Below are positions 1-9,639 of a DNA stretch of 64,000 bases, piece by piece. Numbering within the stretch: position 1 is the stretch's first letter; the number at the start of each line of letters is the position of its first letter. Under the pieces are notes generated by a model. It did not search any database. It was not told the origin of the DNA and worked only from the letters and a program-made list of their open reading frames with translations. Source of the DNA: Rhizophagus irregularis (Eukaryota > Glomeromycota > Glomeromycetes > Glomerales > Glomeraceae). The position numbers were made by a program, and so were the translations under genes. The stretch covers positions 4,898,001 through 4,962,000 of the forward strand of contig NC_089434.1 in NCBI RefSeq assembly GCF_026210795.1, given 5' to 3'.

Positions 1-535
1 AATCAATAATTTCTTTAATTAATTAATTGTAAAATATTGTAAAAATATCAATTTTTTTTGATTTTTATGAATTTGAAAATCAAACTTGAAAATCTTAATC
101 ATCTTTCTACATGTTGTTATAAAAAAAATTGAAAGAAAAAAAAATTAAAAATAAATTTGGGGGAAAGAAAAAGGATAAAGAAAGGAATCGGTTCAAAAAA
201 AAGGGAAATTTCCAAAAAAAAAGGAATCTGAAAAAAAATAAGTACCGAAAAAAATTCTGAAAAAAAAAGGACAATAATTCAAAAAAATATATATATTTTT
301 CAGTTTAGGAAAAAAAATTAAACCTAAACGGGAAAAGAATGAGAAAAAACAAATTTTTTGGTTTGAAAAAAAACTAAACCGAAAGAAGAAAGGAAGAAAA
401 TTTTTTTTTCAGTTTGAAAAAAAAAACGAAAAATTTAAAATTATTAATCAAAAAAAAAATTTTAAAATTTCATTAACTGAAATTGTATTAGTTGATTGGG
501 GATAAATAGATCAGGTGGAGGTATGTCACCATTCA
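1..535. other. A-rich low-complexity stretch, no gene
   Basis: The stretch is dominated by long A runs separated by short words such as GGAAAG and CCGAAA, and by CAGTTT. No reading frame of useful length and no inverted terminal structure is visible. Confidence 0.6.
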
Positions 536-715
536 CAAAAATTAAAAATCGGGTTTGATCAGTTTGATTAATCGGTTTAAACCGGTTTGAAATAACCAGT
601 TAATCGGTTTAAACCGGTTTGAATATAACCGGTTAACCGAATCGTAAACCGGTTAAATTTCGAATCGGTTAAACCCGGTTATAAATCTGATAACCGATTC
701 CGGTTCTAACCTCTA
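536..715. repeat. Cluster of AACCGGTT palindromic words
   Basis: The 8-mer AACCGGTT and close variants (CGGTTTAAACCGGTTTGAA, AACCGGTTAACC) recur about ten times in 180 bp, in an otherwise AT-rich flank. The words are self-complementary, so the cluster can fold in many ways. It resembles the other single-word clusters at 25893, 33284 and 34504. Element boundaries cannot be fixed. The following stretch to 1160 is plain AT-rich DNA with nothing recognisable. Confidence 0.7.
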
Positions 716-1160
716 GTCTCAAGTGTTATAATTAATAAACTAAAAATTTTTTTTTAAAAAAAAATATTGAATTTAATTAGACATCAATAAGCTAAAGATC
801 AAAACATATTTACCAATCTAGACTTATTATTTGAAAATATTATGCAATTTGCAAAGATTACTAATGATTACTATTAAAAGAGGTTAGTGATTTTGATGAC
901 TAATTGTATAAAACTTTAACTCAAAGTGATGTATTCTTAAAAATTTGAACAATAATAGAATTAGTATTATCTTTCAATTAAACTAAAGTTTCTATATATA
1001 AAGATATATATGCTACAATGAAATTAATTTGAGAAAATGATACTATAACCAATTAAATTAGAAAATTATCTTTAAGGTAATTGAAATACAAAGTATTAAT
1101 TCTAATAATGATAAGCTAACATAGTAACATTTAATATTAATCATTTAGATTTAAATAAGC

Positions 1161-1560
1161 AAAATCTAAAGTTTCAAACAGTTCAGCTCAGTTCCATTTT
1201 TCAGTTTTTTTCTGATTGATCAAAATCTGTTTTACATAATAACTTGCTATCCAGTAATTGTAGAAAGCCAATCAATAGCTTATTAGAATTGTCTCATTAG
1301 AACAGTTTGAATGATACTAAAAACATCTTTTTAGTATCGATAGATAGCAAGTTATTTTTTGAAAAATTGGCAAAATTAACTCGTCATCTATCAATATTAG
1401 AAAAATGTTTTTAGTACTATTTAAATCATTTTGATAAGACGATTCTAATGAGATATTAATTGGCTTTCTATGATTATTAAATTGCAAATTATTGTGCAAA
1501 ATGGATTTTAAATAATTAAAAAAAACTGAAAAATGGAACTGAACTGTTCAGAGCTTTAGT
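1161..1560. mobile_element. Fold-back (long palindrome) element of about 400 bp
   Basis: Nearly the whole 400 bp is one inverted repeat centred near 1360. The left arm word CAGTTCCATTTTTCAG is answered by CTGAAAAATGGAACTG on the right, and inner landmarks (AGAAAGCCAATCAATA and ATTAATTGGCTTTCT) also pair. Arms are about 195 bp and diverged by point changes. No target duplication is clear. This is a fold-back or MITE-type element and is non-coding. The 310 bp that follow, to 1873, hold nothing else. Confidence 0.75.
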
Positions 1561-1910
1561 AAAATCCTACCAGTAATTATTGTGACAATTCTAACAAAAA
1601 GAAATACAAAAGCTGATAAAATTAATTAACTCTTACTTGATATAATAAATATGACAGTTCATATAAAAATAAATCTGCTAAGTATTGAGCAATTTCTAAA
1701 ATAAAAGTACAAAAAAAAATAATAAATAATAAAAGTATTGAAAAATATTTGAAGTTTGTAGATTCATTTTATGGAGTAAACTTCTGTGCTCAAATTTATA
1801 CCAATCAGCTTATCATCCATGTGTAAATATGTAATATCTAAAATACACTAAAAAAACAGTTAGAAACCAATCCTATGAAAAGTTTTTATACTTAAAATAT
1901 ACTTAAAATT

Positions 1911-3432
1911 AAAGCTCTGCATGAGCCGGCTTGAGCCAAGCCACAGTCTGGCTCAGCTCAGCTCGAAAAAAAAAATTCTGGCCTGAGCCAGAATAAGCCG
2001 AGCTATAAAAATTTTGGCTCAAGTTAGCGCTGGAATTTCAACCGAGCTAATTTAAAAATCATAGCTCGAGCTGCCCAGGCTTTCAAGCTTTATCTTCATA
2101 AAAACGTTTCGCAACATTTTTTATTGAAGCATTGAAATAAACGTTGCAAAACGTTTTTTTCTAATATAATATAGTGAAAAAACGTTTTCACAACGTTTCT
2201 TTACTAAAGAATTTAAAAAACGTTGCAAAACGTTTCTTTCTAATATACCATAGTGAAAAAGACGTTTTCGCAACGTTTCTTTACTAAAGAATTAAAAAAA
2301 ACGTTGCGAAACATTTTTTTCTAATATAATATTGTGAAAAAAACATTTTCGCAACGTTTTTTATTAAAGAATTAAAAAAAATATTGCAAAACGCTTTTTT
2401 CTAATATAACATAGTGAAAAAAATGTTTTCGCAACATTTTTTTACTAAAGAATTAAAAAAAATGTTGCAAAACGCTTTTTTCTAATATAATATTGTGAAA
2501 AAAATGTTTTCGCAACGCTTTTTTATTAAAGAATTAAAAAAATGTTGCAAAACGCTTTTTTTAATATAATATTATACAAAAAACGCTTTTGCAACGCTTT
2601 TTTATTAAAGAATTAAAAAACGCTTGCAAAACGCTTTTTTCTAATATAATATTGTAAAAAAACGTTTTCGCAACGTTTTTTATTAAAGAATTTAAAAAAA
2701 CGTTGCGAAATATTTTTTTCTAATATAATATTGTGAAAAAACGTTTTCGCAACATTTTTTATTAAAGAATTAAAAAAACGTTGCAAAACGTTTTTTTCTA
2801 ATATAATATTGTGAAAAAAACGTTTTTGCAATGTTTTTTATTAAAGAATTAAAAAAAACGTTGTGAAACATTTTTTTTAATATAATATTATACAAAAAAC
2901 ATTTTCGCAACGTTTTTTTATTAAAGAATTAAAAAAAACGTTGCGAAACGTTTTTTTCTAATATAATATTGTGAAAAAACGTTTTCGCAATGTTTTTTAT
3001 TAAAGAATTTAAAAAACGTTGCAAAAGCGTTTTTTCTAATATAATATTGTGAAAAAAACGTTTTCGCAACGTTTTTTATTAAAGAATTAAAAAAAACGTT
3101 GCAAAACGTTTTTTTTAATATAATATTATACAAAAAACGTTTTCACAACGTTTTTATTAAAGAATTTAAAAAAATGTTGCGAAACGTTTTTTTAATATAA
3201 TATTATACAAAAAATGTTTTCGCAACGTTTTTTGTATGATAACTCAAGCCAGCTCGAGCTTTTTGAGCCGAGCCTATTACTGGCTTAAGCTTTTTGAGCC
3301 GAGTCTATTACTGGCTCGAGCTCTTTTTAAGCTAGCTCGCGAGCCACTGAGCCAATTTAATCGTGGCTCAGTTCAGCTCAGATTGAAAAGCTCGAGCCAG
3401 CTTGTGAGCTGGCTCAGCTCATGCGGAACTTT
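1911..3432. mobile_element. Non-coding MULE-like element with hairpin satellite core
   Basis: The element is flanked by a perfect 10-bp direct repeat, ACTTAAAATT (1901-1910 and 3433-3442). The matching right TIR of the host transposon contains this sequence once, so this is a real target duplication. Ends are inverted: AAAGCTCTGCATGAG on the left and AAAGTTCCGCATGAG (reversed right end). Terminal zones of about 190 bp are packed with GAGCC, GGCTC and GCTCGAGC words, and the middle is a tandem satellite. No gene is present. Ten-bp duplications fit the Mutator-like group (9-11 bp), but the TIRs have not been matched to a known family. Confidence 0.75.
2100..3235. repeat. 80-bp tandem satellite, about 14 units
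   Basis: CGTTGC-type landmarks fall at 2142, 2221, 2302, 2382 and 2462 and so on, a period of 80 bp. Each unit contains AACGTTTTCGCAACGTTTTTT-type and reverse-complement arms around ATTAAAGAATT, so every unit can form a hairpin with arms of about 20 bp. Apparent reading frames through it are by-products of the repeat. Confidence 0.85.
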
Positions 3433-3879
3433 ACTTAAAATTTTATTAAAATATACTTAAAATAAGTATCAATTTTAATTCACGATATACTTATAATATA
3501 CCTAAAATATGCCTAAAATACTCTCAAAATATACTTTTAAAGTACTTATTTTTTTACCCAAGTACTTAAATTATACTTAAAGTATTAGAATTTAAGTGTA
3601 TTTTTTATATGTTTAAAATATTCTTAAAATATGCTTAAATTAAAATTTAAGTGCAACATATGTGCGGATCTTAACCCTAACCCCAATTTTTGAGACATAA
3701 TCCCAAGTGACGGTCATTAAATTGACATATGGTAACACAACTTGCAAGCATTTTAATTGGTGATGATCTCAATTAGGTAACTAAGTACAAAATTACGTTT
3801 CACAAAATTAAAAAAATTTTATATGCCGATAAAATATTTTACGCGTAATATTCATTTTTTTTATTTGCAAATCGCAAAA

Positions 3880-6127
3880 ATGGAAGAAGTTCACAATTAT
3901 CCTTTTGATCCAGTTATTAAGTTTAAACAGCCAGGACGTAGTTTCAGTATAAAATTATAAAAGAAGGCACATATCCCAATAAATCATCACTGGTTTATAC
4001 TCTTCCTCCAAATAAGTATCGTATTCCTGATAATTATGTAGTAGAAACAACCTGGGGTAGAAGTACAAATCAGTGTACTGTTCAATGTATTATTAATTAT
4101 AATGATAGTAAACCAGTTTTTCAAATATGTTTTGGAAAATATTTTGAATATAAGGTTTCTTCAGTTAAAACTGCTACAGATGCTGCAAATTTATTTCATA
4201 AGGTTTGTATATTGAAATGATTTTTTTTCCACTTTTTTACGTAAAATAACAAAAAATTTCATCTTTTTAGCAATATTCTTCACAAAAAGGAACTAAAACA
4301 TCAGGCATTTATTTGTTTGGCCTTCAACTTAAAATATTGGATAAGGTAAGAGATAAAAAACGATGTGCACATATGTTAAAACAAATTAATCAATGTGGCA
4401 ATTCTACTCTCACAAGACGAGCTACATGTATTGGAAATCACATGTTAGCTGAATTCACTGAGAAAGCACCAAATTTTTACAATGTGGAAGAAATTCCAGT
4501 ATTGGAAAATATTCGTTACTCTGTCAATAATCATATCTTTGATATCAATTATGGAAATGAAGATAAAACTAAAAAAAAACAAAAAATTGAATCAATGGTT
4601 AGAGTATTAGATGAAGAAAACATTTCAAGAAATCCTTATCGACGTTTATATGCTATTGAATCTCACTTACCTCGTGAAGGAGCAGTATCAAAAGAACGTC
4701 AAAGAATAAATAAAGAAATGGCCCAGCTTATACCAATATCAATAGTGGACGTAAATACTAAGAATCAAGTAGATCAATCTGAAGAGGAAGATATAGAAGA
4801 TGAAGCTATAGTACAAGAGGTAATTGATGCAGTTGGTAAAGGAGGTTATAGAAATATTAAAGATATCTTGCAATATTTAGTTCCTGATCTCATTCAAAAA
4901 GGAATTTTAAATCCACATCAGCCAACAATTAATCTTCGAATATCTGGAGATGGACGTAATGTTGGTAGAAAAGTTAAGCATGTGATGGTTGCAGTAGCTA
5001 TTTTGGATGACAAGAGTATTTTATATAAGCCAAATCATTATCATACAACCATACTTTATCCTGGATGTGAAAATTACGATTTTTTATCAAATGTAATGGC
5101 CCCATTTTGTCATGATTTAAGAAATTTAAAAGAGCAGGGATTAGTTATTAACAATATAAAATGGAATTTTCAACTTTACTTTTCATCTGATTGGAAGTTT
5201 TTAGCAACTTGCTTGGGTTTTAATGGCGCTCACAGTAAGAATTTTTGTCCTTGGTGCACAATTAGCAAATCACAGCAAGGAGACCTATCAAAGGAATGGA
5301 TAATTAGCAAGAATATAAATAAATTAATTGAGAAGAATAATTATTATGAAGGACACTCCAGAAAACCTCTTTTTGATATGATACCTCTTAATCATTGGAT
5401 TCCTGATGAATTGCATGTAATGTTACGAATTACTGATCGATTGTGGAGTCTCTTGATAGCAGAATTAATAGAACAGGGTTCTTTTAATGATATTGCACGA
5501 AAAATTATTATAGACGAAATGAAAAAAATTAAAATAAATTTTCAATTTTGGCAAGATCAAGGATCTAAAGCATGGAATTATACTTCTTTGATGGGAGATG
5601 ATAAACTCAAGGTATTACAATTTTTTAATCTAACAAAAATTCTTCCAAGAAGACGTGCTACTATGATACGAGATTTGTGGAACAAATTTTATGAGCTTTA
5701 TATAAAAATGAAAGATCCCATAACAAAAGCTGAAGATTTTAAAAATGATGCAAAAAATTGGCTTACTTTATTCTTGACACCATCTGAAGGTATTCCAAAT
5801 ACTCAAGGATTTAAGAAAGGCTTGTATCAACCAGATAATATGACGCCATATATTCATGTGTTAGTTCATCATATTTCTGAATTTATGACAATTCACCAGA
5901 AATGGGGATTGAAAACTTTTTCATGTAGCGGTATTGAAAAAAAAAATCATGAACAGGTTTCTTATTTTTTTCGTAAGACAATGAAAGATGGTGGGGGTGG
6001 TAAAAAGAAATCTCAATCATTAGCAATTGTTGAAATTTTACAACATGAAAATCGAAATCTCTTTTATAATCACAATAATATTCCTTTAAGTTACCAAAAT
6101 CCCAAAAAAATTCACATCAAAACTTAA
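3880..6127 (+). CDS. DDE-like transposase candidate of the TIR element (one frame break)
   Basis: The gene has two exons. The ATG at 3880 opens MEEVHNYPFDPVIKFKQPGR; the frame is then lost near 3941-3948 and recovers as YKIIKEGTYPNKSSL. A 68-bp intron (4203-4270) with GT..TTTTTAG ends joins HK to QYSSQKG in phase, and the frame is open from there to 6127. The full product would be about 725 residues. In the part after 4313, acidic residues lie in ISGDGRNVG (about residue 209), SSDWKFL (about 292) and GIEKKNHE (about 541). A CPWC zinc-type pair (about 312) and DELHVMLR (about 365) lie between the second D and the E. This D, D, CxxC, E order recalls the KDZ-type transposases, but the family is inferred. 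Its position between long TIRs, convergent with a zinc-finger gene, supports a transposition role. The N-terminal frame break suggests a recently disabled copy or a sequence error. Confidence 0.65.
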
Positions 6128-6511
6128 GATATATAATATCTTACGTGTTAGTAATAAAATAAAATTATTACGGTAAAAAAATACAAAAAAATTTTTTTTG
6201 GAACAATTTAAGCTGTGTATGATGTAAATTGGCGATCAGTATTGCCAAATTAATTTTAGTATTATATCACGCAAAAAAATCACAAAATAATTATGCGAAT
6301 TTATATATTTTTTATTATAATTTATTAATATTTTCTTTTAGTTTAAAAAAGTCTATTTACACTTAGCATTAGACGTCCAATAACTTTACTTCACTACAAA
6401 ATTTTTTAATTTCTAATATAATTTGTACATCTATCATAGTAAGATTTTATCAAAATTAACCAATATAATACATTTAAAAATCAAAAAAAAAAATGATACA
6501 AATGCTTATTT
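6128..6511. other. Spacer between convergent transposon genes
   Basis: This is AT-rich spacer between two genes that end towards each other, and presumably holds both 3' untranslated ends. Nothing else is recognisable. Confidence 0.5.
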
Positions 6512-7219
6512 TCATTGAATCATAGCTTGACTATTAAAGAAATGAAAATATATATGCCCTGCTTGAGTGAGATTACCGTTAAAATCAATATTTTTTTGTT
6601 GTTTCCATTCCACCACAAGTTGCCTACATTTGTATTTTGATTTACACTTTTTAGTAGCTCGTAAAATAGGATTTTCATCATCAGATCCAATATTAGCATC
6701 ATCACAAAGTACAATATAAGTACGTTGTTGTTGCTCATAAAATTTAACCGCCCATTCCTGTATATCTAGAATATTTGCCAATATCTGATTTGCTGAAACT
6801 CCACAAAACATACATTTGTAAAAGCCCCTCCTAGCTGAATAATAATGTATATGATTCTTAAACACAGCATAAAATTGACTTTCAGTAGCAGGAACAGATA
6901 CTGTTTGTTTGCCTAATTGTTTATAACTCCTTGGTAGTTTCTTACGAATATAGTAAACTAAGATACTTTTAAATTGTTGTATAGTATTTTCGGGCAAAAT
7001 GTCAAGATCTGAACGTGAAATATTGTATTTTTTAACAATATTAAGATGTCTTGTCAACCCACTTTTTTTTTTAAATAATTTTCTGCATACATTACACTCA
7101 AACCTTGAATCAATAGTAGTTGTTGGAGTTGTTGGAGTTATTGGAAGTGAAACAATACCGTTGGAGACTTCAGATCGATTCATACTACTTAAAATACAAA
7201 ATAAATAGTGTAAATACAT
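6512..7219 (-). CDS. C2H2-type zinc-finger protein carried by the TIR element
   Basis: The open frame of 235 residues is complete. The likely true start is the second Met (MNRSEVSNG, residue 13, near 7183), because the first 12 residues are hydrophobic and run into AT-rich leader. A classical finger begins near residue 41 (FECNVCRKLFKKKSGLTRH), but the expected second histidine is replaced, since the sequence reads HLNIVKKY. A second Cys pair occurs in YKCMFCG near residue 138. The middle, around SILVYYIRKKLPRSYKQLG, is basic. It lies inside the transposon ends and converges on the transposase candidate, so it may be a DNA-binding partner that recognises the ends. That function is inferred. 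No enzyme motif is visible. Confidence 0.6.
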   Translation of the reverse strand: MYLHYLFCILSSMNRSEVSNGIVSLPITPTTPTTTIDSRFECNVCRKLFKKKSGLTRHLNIVKKYNISRSDLDILPENTIQQFKSILVYYIRKKLPRSYKQLGKQTVSVPATESQFYAVFKNHIHYYSARRGFYKCMFCGVSANQILANILDIQEWAVKFYEQQQRTYIVLCDDANIGSDDENPILRATKKCKSKYKCRQLVVEWKQQKNIDFNGNLTQAGHIYFHFFNSQAMIQ

Positions 7220-7487
7220 ATAGTTTTGAAGAATATTAAGCTAAGCACGCCCTGTATAATTTACCTTTAGAAGAGATGGGTTTTGTGGTGAGGAGATGGG
7301 TTTGACGCGACAGTTGTTAGTAAATTTTTTTTTTTAGGGGTTTTTTTGGTGAGTAAGTCAGGTGATGGACATATGATGCAGTGTAACAATTACGATGGTC
7401 ACATGCATTTTAATAGTAATTTGGGGTCTCTAATTTAGGTCCAATGCTAATAATAGGCTGATATGATATAAGTGTATTTTTTATATA

Positions 7488-7760
7488 CTTAAAATATACT
7501 TAAATTGAATTTTAAGTATATTTTAAGAATATTTTAAACATGTAAAAATACACTTAAATTGTACTTAAATTTTAGTTTAAGTATACTTTAAGTATAATTT
7601 AAGTACTTGGGTAAAAAAATAAGTACTTTAAAAGTATATTTTGAGAGTATTTTAGGCATATTTTAGGTATATTATAAGTATATCGCGAATTAAAATTGAT
7701 ACTTATTTTAAGTATATTTTAATAAAATTTTAAGTATATTTTAAGTATAAAAACTTTTCA
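7488..7760. repeat. Right TIR of the two-gene transposon
   Basis: This is the reverse complement of the left arm and unbroken. It ends in AAAAACTTTTCA next to TA. It shows the empty site for the insertion seen in the left arm. Confidence 0.8.
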
Positions 7761-7762
7761 TA

Positions 7763-8605
7763 AGGCAAATACATTACTATAATTCAAAATTGCTTATATT
7801 TGGAAATGATACTATTTGTTATGATCAATTACTTAAATTAGCTCAAATACCTAATTCACCTATTTATATCAGAGATATATGTAATATTAATAAACAGGAT
7901 AACACTACCATATATCAGACATTTCATTTGGATTTAATATTAATGTATCAAAAAGATAGTATTTTAATACCAGAAAAAGCTAGTTTTTTCATTTATATAT
8001 CCATATTAAAATATTAAATAATTCTTTCTTTTCTTTTTTTTTAAAATATATTTATCAATTAATATAAGTGTTTTTAATTATTTTTAAGTTTTTCTAATAG
8101 GTGAATTATTTAATGTCTATTTAAATCATCAAATTAATTATAAAACTAAAACTATTATAATGATGCAAATATATTTTTTTTACAATATTGGAAACTTTTA
8201 TCAATAAAATACATTTAGAGATTTTAGCGAAATAGTATTTCTATATGCGAAGCTTGTTTCATTATAAAGCTACAATATTTTTACTAGTTTAGTAAAATCT
8301 TTAGTTTTACTTATTATTGCATATAGAGATTTGATCTTAAATTTTAATTGAATAAAATTAGTATTATTCTGATTATCTATTGTTACTCTAAGTTCTAGGA
8401 GTATAGTACAGAAGCACTGAAAATTATATTTAGAATTGTAAAACAGCTTGTATTAGACTTTACAACTTATGAATTTTTAAAGTATTGTGAAAAGTAATAT
8501 ATATACCATGATAATTAATTAGAAATGAAAAATTCAAAATTGATAAAAATAAATTATCAGCATCTGATAAGTAATTATTAATTTTTTTTTATGAAAAAAT
8601 GTATT
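7763..8605. other. AT-rich flank with an unrecognised 75-residue frame
   Basis: The only open frame (7790-8017, +) begins MLIFGNDTICYDQLL. It has a protein-like mix of residues but no domain I recognise, and it lies directly against the transposon end, so it may be a scrap of an older gene. The rest, including one short word (ATCTTAAATTTTAATTG) that recurs near 8850, shows nothing else. Confidence 0.3.
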
Positions 8606-8918
8606 TGTAACAGCCTGTTACATATCTTATTTGTAACATCCTTTTTTTATTTTTTTTTAATAATAAATTTAATATGTGTTTCACAAATAAAATTTTTATA
8701 TGCAAAATTTAATTTGGAAAACTTTTACTTAATGTACTTAAGACAGTTTCATAGACAAAATTTTAAGTTATAAGCAGTTTCTTGAAATTTTTTAAAAAAT
8801 TCTTTTGTCTTAGTTACACAACTGATCTTTTGTTTTTGTTTACATTATGCCCGATCTTAAATTTTAATTGGATAAAATTGGGAGTTGTTACAAATAAGAT
8901 GTGTAACAGGCTGTTACA
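8606..8918. mobile_element. MITE with 33-bp near-perfect TIRs
   Basis: The sequence at 8606-8638 is the reverse complement of 8886-8918 with one mismatch. Each arm contains the palindrome TGTAACAGCCTGTTACA and the word CTTATTTGTAACA. ATT directly flanks both ends (8603-8605 and 8919-8921), a possible 3-bp target duplication. The 313-bp element is non-coding. Confidence 0.7.
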
Positions 8919-9007
8919 ATTAGATTTATCCTTTTTTTATATTCAATATTTAAAATTAATTAATTAAATCAATCAAATAGAATATACAATTGATATTAAT
9001 ACATATA

Positions 9008-9522
9008 CACAGTGAAATTTGATAAACCAAATCTATCAGTTTCACTAAAAATATCTGGTTTATCGGGATATCCTGTATATCAAAAAAACTGAAAATTTAT
9101 TATACTGAATTTTCAAAAAATTTTCATGTTAATAAAACTAATATATACTATAATTTAATTTTTTCATCTTAGTTTTAAGTCATAGAGTTCATGAAAATGA
9201 ATATAAAATATTTTTAATTAAAGATATAAGTAATACATAACTTCAGCCAGAATTAAGATTCTTATAATTCTGGCCAAAATTAAGATTTACCACATTATAT
9301 TACTTAAATTTTATTGGTTAATGATTATGTGATCTGGTTTATCAAATTATTTTTACTATAGCTAGTTAGAAAATTAATCTGTTATAGTGAATATCAAGTT
9401 TTTACTAGTAAACTCTGGTATATCAAAACTATTTTAATATATGTGATTTGGTTCCAGTAAAAAAGTCCGGTTTAGGCCCAAATCCAGTTTATTAAAGATC
9501 TGGTTCATCGAATTTCACTGTG
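9008..9522. mobile_element. TA-flanked MITE, Tc1/mariner type
   Basis: The ends CACAGTGAAATTTGATAAAC and (reversed) CACAGTGAAATTCGATGAAC are inverted repeats. TA lies immediately outside both (9006-9007 and 9523-9524), the target duplication used by the IS630-Tc1-mariner group. The interior is AT-rich and has no gene. Its right edge was the landing site of the next element. Confidence 0.7.
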
Positions 9523-9639
9523 TAGTAAGGATGGGTTCACAAATGATTTTCAAATTCTGCAATATTGTGGATTTTGGAGTTGAATTGCGGTTAGTAGCCC
9601 GCAATTCTGCAATTCAGTTTTGGCGTTTTCTTACATACA

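Larger units (their letters stand above)
1876..3655. repeat. Left TIR of the two-gene transposon, split by an insertion
   Basis: The arm is made of repeats of the word TACTTAAA and variants (ACTTAAAATATACTTAAA). It is interrupted after 1910 by the element at 1911-3432 and resumes at 3443. Comparison with the unbroken right arm shows exactly what was inserted and which 10 bases were duplicated. Confidence 0.8.
1876..7760. mobile_element. Two-gene DNA transposon with long TIRs
   Basis: The ends are long inverted repeats starting TGAAAAGTTTTTATACTT. The left arm (1876-1910 continuing 3443 to about 3655) and the right arm (about 7488-7760, reversed) agree almost base for base over the outer 215 bp once the insertion at 1911-3432 is removed. 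TA flanks both ends (1874-1875 and 7761-7762), so a TA duplication is possible, but no longer duplication is seen. Without the insertion the element is about 4.35 kb. It carries a transposase-like gene (3880-6127, +) and a convergent zinc-finger gene (6512-7219, -). Assignment to a superfamily is uncertain. Confidence 0.75.

Noticed and set aside
2613-3133. Minus-strand open frames of about 70 residues
   Set aside because: They run through the 80-bp satellite and repeat with its period; composition is Phe/Lys/Asn only.
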